Part shown: one piece after another, positions 5,105 to 10,888 of the stretch
Numbering within the stretch: position 1 is the stretch's first letter
Layout of the letters: each line of letters opens with the position of its first letter
NCBI GenBank assembly: GCA_964360335.1
Contig: CAYHVH010000022.1
Location: 1-10,888, forward strand
Direction: 5' to 3'
Length of the DNA stretch: 10,888 nucleotides
From: CAYHVH01 sp964360335
Lineage (GTDB): Bacteria; Patescibacteriota; Doudnabacteria; UBA920; 2-01-FULL-46-14
Made by a program: the position numbers and the translations under genes
Notes under the pieces: model-generated
The model's database searches: none
What the model saw: only the letters and a program-made list of their open reading frames with translations
Told to the model about the DNA's origin: nothing

Positions 5105-6358
5105 ATGGCCAGTACTCAAACCCTGGTCGGTTTGGATATTGGAACGACGATGATTCGGGTGGTGGTGGGCAAGCGGGACAGTGACGCCACACCGCCGAGT
5201 ATTATTGGGGTTGGGGAAGCACCCTCTGCCGGCATCCGGCGCGGGGTGATTGTCGATATTGAAGAAGCGGTTTCAGCCATTTCCACCGCCTTGGAAAAAG
5301 CCGAACGCATGACCGGGCTGCCGACCGAGCACGCCGTGGTGGCAGTCAACGGGGCGCACATCACTTCACTGCCGAGCCACGGGGTAATTGCCATCGGCCG
5401 GGCGGACGGCGAGATTACCGAGTCGGATGTGATTCGGGCGATTGACGCGAGCCAAGCAATTCAGATTCCCACCAATCGGGAGATCCTGCACGTCATCCCC
5501 AAGGACTTTATCGTGGATGGCCAGGCGGGCATCAAAGATCCGGTGGGGATGACGGGGATTCGCTTGGAAGTGGACAGTCAAATTATTGAGGCCTCCATTC
5601 CTTTTATTAAAAATTTAACGAAGTGCGTGATGCAGGCCGGCATTGACATTGATGATTTGGTGCTCTCGCCTCTGGCGGCGGCCCAAGCGGTTCTCTCGAA
5701 GCGCCAGAAGGAGTTGGGCGTCGTGCTCATCGAACTCGGCGGGGGGACCACCGGCGTGGTGGCCTTTGAGGAGGCCGAACTGTTGCATACCGCCATTCTC
5801 CCCGTGGGCGCTGACCACGTCACCAATGACCTGGCCATCGGGTTGCGTACCGCGGTCGATGTCGCCGAGACCGTCAAAGTGCAGTACGGGGTGGCGACGG
5901 CGAGTAGCGTAAAAAAAGACGAAGAGATTAATCTGGCAAAGATTGATAAAAATGAGGAAGGCGAAATCTCCCGGCACCACTTGGCGGAAATCATCCAGGC
6001 GCGTTTGGAAGAAATCTTCAGCATGGTCAACAAGCAGTTAAAGTCCGTGGGACGTGACGGGCAGTTACCAGCCGGGGCGGTTTTGACCGGCGGCGGGGCG
6101 AAGCTCCAGGGGATCGTCGAATTGGCCAAAAAAGAACTGCGCCTGCCGGTTCAGGTTGGTTTTCCCTCGAACATTGCCACGATCATCGACCGGGTGGACG
6201 ATCCCGCTTACGCCACGGCCGTCGGTTTGGTATTATGGGCAAACGAGTATTTGACCCGGAGCCCCCGGGGGGTCGGGGTTTCGAAGTTTGCCAGAAAAGT
6301 TTTGGAAAACGCCAGCATTGAACGGATGCGGAAGTTTTTCAAACAATTTTTACCCTAA
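5105..6358 (+). CDS. ftsA: cell division protein FtsA
   Basis: Actin-like ATPase that tethers FtsZ to the membrane and recruits division proteins. The 417-residue product has phosphate-1 LDIGTT at 10-15, the 1C subdomain with GRADGEIT around 98-105, phosphate-2 IELGGGTTG at 209-217, and the adenosine motif TGGGAKLQG at 328-336. It ends in an amphipathic helix (about 395-417, FARKVLENASIERMRKFFKQFLP) expected to bind the membrane. Phosphate-2 has glutamate (E210) where aspartate is usual. AGAGGAGC at 5089-5096 is a clear ribosome site for ATG 5105. It overlaps nothing but lies one base after yqeY, so translation is probably coupled. FtsZ follows 44 bases downstream. Confidence 0.96.
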   Translation: MASTQTLVGLDIGTTMIRVVVGKRDSDATPPSIIGVGEAPSAGIRRGVIVDIEEAVSAISTALEKAERMTGLPTEHAVVAVNGAHITSLPSHGVIAIGRADGEITESDVIRAIDASQAIQIPTNREILHVIPKDFIVDGQAGIKDPVGMTGIRLEVDSQIIEASIPFIKNLTKCVMQAGIDIDDLVLSPLAAAQAVLSKRQKELGVVLIELGGGTTGVVAFEEAELLHTAILPVGADHVTNDLAIGLRTAVDVAETVKVQYGVATASSVKKDEEINLAKIDKNEEGEISRHHLAEIIQARLEEIFSMVNKQLKSVGRDGQLPAGAVLTGGGAKLQGIVELAKKELRLPVQVGFPSNIATIIDRVDDPAYATAVGLVLWANEYLTRSPRGVGVSKFARKVLENASIERMRKFFKQFLP

Positions 6359-6402
6359 TATTGATAGTTGCTTTAGACTTTAAATTTTAGTACCATTCTA
6401 TT

Positions 6403-7551
6403 ATGGCACAACGAAATAGTATGGAGATTAAGCCAAAAATCGAGACTATTGCCCGAATCAAAGTCGTGGGGGTGGGCGGTTCCGGACATAACGCCATTCA
6501 TCGGATGATTGCCACGGGAATCGCCGGGGTGGAATTTATCGCTGTCAATACCGATGCGCAGGCGCTCCATCACTCCCGCGCTGACAAAAAAGTTCAGATC
6601 GGGAAACAAACCACCCGGGGCTTGGGAGCGGGGATGAATCCCGAGATGGGCCGTGCGGCGGCGGAAGAGAACAAGGAAGAAATCGCCGAGGCCCTTCGGG
6701 GGGCGGACATGGCTTTTGTGACCTGCGGCTTGGGCGGCGGCACCGGGTCGGGAGCGAGTCCCGTGGTCGCCGAGATGGCGAAGGACGCGGGGATTTTGAC
6801 GGTCGGGGTGGTGACTAAACCGTTTGCCTTTGAAGGCGCGAAGCGTCGGGAAATCGCCGAGAAGGCTCTGGAGGAACTCAAGGAGAACGTTGACACCATA
6901 ATCATTATTCCCAATGACCGGATTTTGCAGATTATTGATAAAAAAACTTCCCTCTTGGACGCATTTCGCACCGTGGATGACGTGTTGCGGCAAGGCGTGC
7001 AGGGAATTGCCGAGTTGGTAACCACCCCCGGCTTGATTAACGTGGATTTCGCGGACGTGAAGAGTGTCATGGCAGATGCCGGTTCGGCCTTGATGGGCAT
7101 TGGCAAAGGCAGCGGGGAAAACCGGGCCATAGACGCCGCGAAAGCGGCAATCGATTCGCCCCTCCTGGAAGTTTCGATTGACGGGGCAAAGGGTGTGTTG
7201 TTTAACATCTCGGGCGGCAAGGACCTCGCGATGTACGAAGTGGACGAAGCGGCGAAAATTATTACGAGAAGCGTGGATTCGGATGCCAAGATTATCTTTG
7301 GCGCGGTGATTAACGAGACGATGAATGATGAAGTCCGCATTACTGTGATTGCCACGGGCTTCGACGAGGTCGCCCGGAAAAAACCGATGGCCAAGCACGG
7401 CTTGGCCGTAACCCCGGTGAGCTTTGGGGAATCGGCCGACTTGGGGGAAACCCGGGAGCCGGCGTTTGGCAGTCATGCCCTTGACCAGGAAGCGGAAGAA
7501 GAACAGGAAGAGCTTGACATCCCCGCCTTTATCAGGAAGAAAATGAAATAG
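6403..7551 (+). CDS. ftsZ: cell division protein FtsZ
   Basis: Tubulin-like GTPase that polymerises into the division ring. The 382-residue product has VGVGGSGHNAI at 22-32, the tubulin signature GGGTGSGAS at 111-119 (serine replaces the usual second threonine), and the T7 loop NVDFADVKSVM at 213-223 with the catalytic aspartates D215 and D218. It ends in an acidic linker and the conserved tail LDIPAFIRKKMK at 371-382, which binds FtsA. No convincing Shine-Dalgarno precedes ATG 6403, and no convincing extra promoter is seen in the 44-base gap after ftsA. It is the last gene of the operon, ending at a strong terminator. Confidence 0.97.
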   Translation: MAQRNSMEIKPKIETIARIKVVGVGGSGHNAIHRMIATGIAGVEFIAVNTDAQALHHSRADKKVQIGKQTTRGLGAGMNPEMGRAAAEENKEEIAEALRGADMAFVTCGLGGGTGSGASPVVAEMAKDAGILTVGVVTKPFAFEGAKRREIAEKALEELKENVDTIIIIPNDRILQIIDKKTSLLDAFRTVDDVLRQGVQGIAELVTTPGLINVDFADVKSVMADAGSALMGIGKGSGENRAIDAAKAAIDSPLLEVSIDGAKGVLFNISGGKDLAMYEVDEAAKIITRSVDSDAKIIFGAVINETMNDEVRITVIATGFDEVARKKPMAKHGLAVTPVSFGESADLGETREPAFGSHALDQEAEEEQEELDIPAFIRKKMK

Positions 7552-7578
7552 CCGGACCATGTTTGTGGATAAAAAGTC

Positions 7579-7616
7579 AAAGTGGGATAAAAAATGCGGA
7601 TTTTATCCCACTTTTT
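7579..7616. terminator. strong bidirectional rho-independent terminator after ftsZ
   Basis: AAAGTGGGATAAAA (7579-7592) and TTTTATCCCACTTT (7601-7614) form a perfect 14-bp stem with an 8-base loop, followed by a T-run. Flanking AAGTCA and TGACTT can extend the stem imperfectly. The opposite strand also has a T-run, so it could stop transcription both ways. It separates the ftsZ operon from nrdR. Confidence 0.88.
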
Positions 7617-7622
7617 GTTGAC

Positions 7623-7652
7623 TTGACACCAAACTACATCTAGTTGTATCTT
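7623..7652 (+). promoter_or_regulatory. promoter for nrdR-nrdJ
   Basis: A consensus -35 TTGACA (7623-7628), an 18-bp spacer and TATCTT (7647-7652) lie just after the ftsZ terminator. The start would be near 7659. One NrdR-box-like palindrome fills the spacer and another covers the start region, so binding there should block RNA polymerase. Confidence 0.65.
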
Positions 7653-7679
7653 AAGTACGAGAACCACAAGATATAGTGG
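7631..7679. promoter_or_regulatory. tandem NrdR boxes
   Basis: Two sites fit the NrdR box core CwAnATnTwG. The downstream one, CCACAAGATATAGTGG (7664-7679), is a near-perfect match with its flanks. The upstream one, at 7631-7646, has core CTACATCTAG. The cores are 33 bp apart, about three helical turns, as is usual for paired NrdR boxes. They overlap the promoter ahead of nrdR and the reductase gene, predicting autoregulated repression when dATP is plentiful. Confidence 0.75.
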
Positions 7680-7752
7680 TTTTGGCCCAAAGTCCTTTGA
7701 TACAAAAACACAATTAAGAAGCTTTTAGGCGAATCCAAGGGAGTTTTCGGCC

Positions 7753-7788
7753 GTGCCTGAAAAAGCGCTCTATTTTTTGACCTTTTAA
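7753..7788 (+). CDS. possible 11-residue leader peptide upstream of nrdR
   Basis: In the roughly 140-base leader of nrdR, a GTG at 7753 opens a frame for MPEKALYFLTF ending at TAA 7786-7788. It is preceded at 9 bases by AAGGGAG (7737-7743), a better ribosome site than the one in front of nrdR itself. No terminator/antiterminator pair is evident, so a regulatory role is speculative and the frame may be chance. Confidence 0.2.
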   Translation: MPEKALYFLTF

Positions 7789-7801
7789 ACCTTTTGCGAC
7801 G

Positions 7802-8248
7802 ATGAAGTGCCCCAGTTGCGGCAACGCTGATACCAAAGTCATTGATTCCCGGGTGGCCTCGGACGGCCTGTCTATCAGACGCCGGCGGGAGTGCGAATCC
7901 TGCGCTTTTCGCTTTTCCACCTATGAGGAAGTGGAGATTTTGGATTTGCAGGTCATCAAACGGGCCGGCTCCATCGAGCCGTATTCGCGCGAGAAACTGG
8001 AAACCGGGTTGCATAAGGCCTTGGAGAAGCGGCCGATTACCCGGGAGGCTTTCAAACAACTGGTTTCGGAGATTGAGCAGGAAATTCAGAAAAAAATCAA
8101 AGACAATAAAATCGAGAGCAAGGAAATCGGGAACATTGTGGTGCGGAAACTCAAAAAATACGACCAGGTCGCCTACATCCGGTTTGCCTCGGTCTACCGG
8201 CAATTTGAGGATATCGAGGAATTCAAAAAAGAACTCCAAAAGCTTTAG
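7802..8248 (+). CDS. nrdR: transcriptional repressor NrdR
   Basis: ATP-cone repressor of ribonucleotide reductase genes, sensing the ATP/dATP balance. The 148-residue product has the zinc ribbon C3-x2-C6 ... C31-x2-C34, a basic DSRVASDGLSIRRRRE segment that contacts DNA, and an ATP-cone domain at about 46-136 (VIKRAGSIEPYSREKL onward, with VAYIRFASVYRQF). Length is typical for the family. ATG 7802 is fixed by the invariant MKCPxCG N-terminus, although no good Shine-Dalgarno precedes it. It stands after two NrdR boxes and before its expected target, the class II reductase. Confidence 0.97.
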   Translation: MKCPSCGNADTKVIDSRVASDGLSIRRRRECESCAFRFSTYEEVEILDLQVIKRAGSIEPYSREKLETGLHKALEKRPITREAFKQLVSEIEQEIQKKIKDNKIESKEIGNIVVRKLKKYDQVAYIRFASVYRQFEDIEEFKKELQKL

Positions 8249-8254
8249 TCTCTA

Positions 8255-8381
8255 CCCTTCTCTCCTGGCGAGGAGACCCGCCTGCGGAACGGGCAGGGAA
8301 GATGGAAGAGAGGTTGCCTTTACTGCAGCAATTCGACCTCTCCTTTGATTCCTTCCCCTCGCCAGGGGAGGAGAAAAAGGG
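8255..8381. repeat. imperfect palindromic intergenic repeat between nrdR and nrdJ
   Basis: CCTGGCGAGG (8264-8273) is the perfect reverse complement of CCTCGCCAGG (8357-8366), with partly matching pyrimidine/purine flanks (CCCTTCTCT versus GGAGGAGAAAAAGGG). Nested inside, GAGAGGTTG (8308-8316) pairs with CGACCTCTC (8334-8342), with one G-U. A further local hairpin, CCCCT-CGCC-AGGGG, lies at 8355-8368. There is no T-run, so it is not a simple terminator. It fills most of the 185-base gap and looks like a REP/MITE-type insertion. No coding frame of note lies in it. Confidence 0.6.
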
Positions 8382-8433
8382 GCTCAGGAAATAAATTTTG
8401 AAAAAAATTATAAATCAAATAACCAAACGCCAT

Positions 8434-10888
8434 ATGTCCACTGCCACCAAAAGGCGCCAACAACTGGTCGAAATCGAAGCCCATAAGTTTCTCACTGCCG
8501 AGGAACAAGACCGGGTCAATCGTTCATTTTCGGAGAATGCCTTGAAGATGATGAAAAAACGCTATTTGGTCAAACGCGAGGATGGCAGTCAGGAAACGCC
8601 AGCGGACATGATTCACCGGATCGCCCACGCGGTGGCCGCCATCGAGCGGAATTACGGAAAGACCACGGCGGAAACGGAAAAATGGGAACGGGAGTTTTTC
8701 GATGTCCTGGCCAACAAGGAATTTACGCCGGCGGGGCGGACTATCACCAATGCCGGCGCGCCCAGTCCGGTGGTAGCGAATTGCATCGTCTTGCCGATTG
8801 ACGACAGCATGGAAGGGATTTTCAAGACTTTAAAAGACGCGGCGCTTTTACAAAAAGCCGGTTCGGGCTTGGGTTTTTCTTTTGGCCGGTTGCGGCCAGC
8901 CGGCACCTATGTCAAAACTTCGGCAGGCATGGCCTCGGGGCCGGTTTCTTTCCTGCAGGTTTACAACAAAGCTTTCGGCGTGATTAAGCAACAGGGCCGG
9001 CACGGGGCGAATATGGCCATTCTGCCGGTGGATCACCCGGACATTTTGGATTTTATCAATTGCAAACGGGTGGAAGGCGAGATCCGGAATTTCAATATCT
9101 CCGTGGGGATGACGGACGAGTTTATGAAAGCCGTGACCGAAACGCCCGACGAGTTGTGGCTTTGCCGGTTTAACGGCCAGAAGACGAAACCCCGGCGAAT
9201 TACCCGCGACCGGCATGGAGTCGTGGTGAGCATTGAGGAGGTGGAGCTTACGGCGCGGGAGCTATACCACGAAATTGTCCAAAATGCCTGGCACAATGGC
9301 GAGCCGGGGGTGATTTTTTTGGACGCTTTCAACCGCACGAACACCATGCCCCAGACCCCAATTGAGGCCACCAATCCCTGCGGCGAGCAGGGATTGCCTC
9401 CTTATGATGTCTGCAATCTGGGCTCCATTAATCTCGCGGCATTTGCGAGAGACGGAAAATTGGACTTGGAGCGTCTGCGGCACGTCAGCCTGGTCGCGAC
9501 CCGGTTTTTGGACAATGTCATTGACCTTTTTGACTACCCAGTCCAGGAGGTCCAGGACATGTCCAGAAACACCCGACGGGTGGGGTTGGGGGTGATGGGC
9601 TATGCCGACCTCCTGTATCAGTTGAATCTCCGCTACGATTCGCCGGAAGGATTTGCCACCGGTGAGTCGGTGATGCAGACGATACAGGAAGCCGCCCACC
9701 GGACTTCCATCATCTTGGCCGAGGAGAAAGGAGAATTTCCATTGTGGCGGCAGTCCAGCTGGCATGAACAAGGGATCAAACGGCGCAATACCATGGTCAC
9801 GACTGTCGCGCCCACCGGCTCGATCTCCATGTTTTTTGACACCTCCTCCGGTATCGAGCCGCAGTTTGCGCTGTCGTTTACCAAGCAGGACAAGGACGGG
9901 CACACTTACCGCTATGTCAACAAGTATTTGGAAAAAGTTTTGCGAAACCGGGGACTGTATACCGAGGAGTTGATGGAAAAAATCATTCTGGAAGGATCTC
10001 TCCAGCAGATTGAGGGCTTGCCAGATGACATCAAAAATACTTTTCGGGTGGCTATGGACATTTCCTCGGCCGATCACATCCGGGCGCAGGCCGCCTTCCA
10101 AAAATATGTGGAAAACTCCATTTCCAAAACCATCAATTTCCCTCATGAAGCGACGGTGAAGGACATTGAGGACGGCTACCTCTTGGCTTGGCGCTTGGGC
10201 TGTAAAGGCTGCACGCTGTACCGCGATGGCTCCCGCGAGGTGCAGGTCTTAAATCTCAACAAGAATTTGGACAAGGCCAAAAGCCTCGCCCCCGGTATGG
10301 AGCATGTTTCCTTGGCCTCGACTGGCAGCGCCGAAGTCCGGGAGGAGCAGAATGTGGCCGATACCGCCGCCAAAGTTTTGAGCGGCACAGTGGTGAACGG
10401 CCAGAAGACCTTGGTGCGGGAGCGGCCGGATGTGATGAGCGGGGTGACCTATCGGGTGCGGACTTCATACGGCAATCTCTTCGTGACCATCAACGAGGAC
10501 GAGCACGGGCCGTTTGAGGTTTTCTCGCAATTGGGCAAAGCGGGCGGTTTCTTTCAGGCACAGACTGAAGCGATTTGCCGTTTAATTTCCTTGGCCTTGC
10601 GCTCCGGTGTGGCAATTGCCGACATTATTGATCAACTCAAAGGTATTCGGGGGCCGGATATCGTGTTTGCCAACGGCGGGACGATTCACTCGCTCCCTGA
10701 CGCGATTGGCAAGGTTTTGGAGAATCATATCAAACGCGGCCAGACCGAATTGGATTTGAGCTTTGGCAAAGAGGGCGCTCTGAAAAACGCGCCGGGCGTG
10801 GAGCCGATTTTGACCCCGGCTTCTCCTCCGCCCCCCATCCAAGCGACCAATGGCTTTTCCAGTCAGAAACAAGCCTCAATTGCGAATT
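8434..10888 (+). CDS. nrdJ: adenosylcobalamin-dependent (class II) ribonucleotide reductase, 3' end beyond the window
   Basis: Reduces ribonucleotides to deoxyribonucleotides with a B12-generated thiyl radical. The frame stays open for 818 codons to the window end. Counting from ATG 8434, C117 (NCIVLP) and C327 (VCNLGSINL) are the redox pair. C316 in NPCGE is the radical cysteine. PTGSIS lies further on, and a TSCPD-type domain (YRVRTSYGNLFVTINE to IIDQLKGIRGPD) follows near the C-terminus. No N-terminal ATP cone is visible, and the C-terminal CxxC tail is not reached. An in-frame TTG at 8398 with AGGA at 8386-8389 eight bases upstream would add 12 residues; its AT-rich, ATA-containing codons look non-coding, so ATG is preferred. 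It should be under NrdR control. Confidence 0.93.
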   Translation, partial: MSTATKRRQQLVEIEAHKFLTAEEQDRVNRSFSENALKMMKKRYLVKREDGSQETPADMIHRIAHAVAAIERNYGKTTAETEKWEREFFDVLANKEFTPAGRTITNAGAPSPVVANCIVLPIDDSMEGIFKTLKDAALLQKAGSGLGFSFGRLRPAGTYVKTSAGMASGPVSFLQVYNKAFGVIKQQGRHGANMAILPVDHPDILDFINCKRVEGEIRNFNISVGMTDEFMKAVTETPDELWLCRFNGQKTKPRRITRDRHGVVVSIEEVELTARELYHEIVQNAWHNGEPGVIFLDAFNRTNTMPQTPIEATNPCGEQGLPPYDVCNLGSINLAAFARDGKLDLERLRHVSLVATRFLDNVIDLFDYPVQEVQDMSRNTRRVGLGVMGYADLLYQLNLRYDSPEGFATGESVMQTIQEAAHRTSIILAEEKGEFPLWRQSSWHEQGIKRRNTMVTTVAPTGSISMFFDTSSGIEPQFALSFTKQDKDGHTYRYVNKYLEKVLRNRGLYTEELMEKIILEGSLQQIEGLPDDIKNTFRVAMDISSADHIRAQAAFQKYVENSISKTINFPHEATVKDIEDGYLLAWRLGCKGCTLYRDGSREVQVLNLNKNLDKAKSLAPGMEHVSLASTGSAEVREEQNVADTAAKVLSGTVVNGQKTLVRERPDVMSGVTYRVRTSYGNLFVTINEDEHGPFEVFSQLGKAGGFFQAQTEAICRLISLALRSGVAIADIIDQLKGIRGPDIVFANGGTIHSLPDAIGKVLENHIKRGQTELDLSFGKEGALKNAPGVEPILTPASPPPPIQATNGFSSQKQASIAN

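Noticed and set aside
6359..6402. Separate ftsZ promoter in the ftsA-ftsZ gap (TTGATA at 6361)
   Set aside because: No -10-like hexamer lies at 16-18 bp from it.
6373..7560. Long open frame (395 codons) on the minus strand opposite ftsZ
   Set aside because: Shadow of the FtsZ gene in GC-biased codons; the product resembles no protein family, while the plus-strand FtsZ is unambiguous.
9262..10146. 294-codon minus-strand frame opposite the ribonucleotide reductase
   Set aside because: The plus strand encodes NrdJ continuously through this stretch with all catalytic motifs; the antisense product is unrecognisable.
1..10888. CRISPR arrays, rRNA genes, prophage or transposase genes
   Set aside because: No regularly spaced repeats, rRNA-like sequence, integrase or transposase frames were seen on either strand.

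Overview
The window looks like chromosomal DNA of a small-genome bacterium, most likely from the Candidate Phyla Radiation (Patescibacteria). This is inferred from gene content and style: a compact core-gene cluster, many GTG/TTG starts and weak Shine-Dalgarno sites, an rpsU-yqeY-ftsA-ftsZ operon without the usual mur/ftsQ genes, and a class II ribonucleotide reductase next to nrdR. TGA is used as a stop and tryptophan is TGG, so the UGA-glycine code of Gracilibacteria/Absconditabacteria is not in use. No marker here fixes the lineage more precisely.

Layout. The minus strand carries a cell-envelope LCP ligase gene (lytR-like, 664-2052), followed by peptidyl-tRNA hydrolase (pth, 565 to beyond base 1). 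A 98-bp element with terminal inverted repeats CCCCGTTAGA...TCTAACGGGG sits exactly between them. It is flanked by a 4-bp direct repeat TTCA, and removing it with one repeat copy restores an ATGA stop/start overlap. Divergent from lytR, on the plus strand, is an unusual RNA locus (2109-2309). A complete tRNA-Val(CAC) lies inside the anticodon loop of a second, split tRNA, and the inner tRNA is enclosed by the same CCCCGTTAGA/TCTAACGGGG repeats.

Next come lepB (signal peptidase I) and a 424-aa histidyl-tRNA-synthetase-like protein that has lost the catalytic motifs but kept a Cys-rich insertion and the anticodon-binding domain. A strong promoter inside the end of that gene drives rpsU-yqeY-ftsA-ftsZ, which links ribosomal protein S21 to the two central division proteins and ends at a strong bidirectional terminator. 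The last block is an NrdR regulon: a promoter overlapped by two NrdR-box-like palindromes, then nrdR, then a 130-bp palindromic repeat, then an adenosylcobalamin-dependent ribonucleotide reductase (nrdJ) that runs off the end of the window.

Functionally the window combines envelope assembly and protein export (LCP ligase, LepB), translation (Pth, S21, tRNAs, HisRS paralog), division (FtsA/FtsZ) and dNTP supply (NrdR/NrdJ). The core genes look ordinary. The most unusual parts are the nested tRNA and the small repeat-bounded element family.
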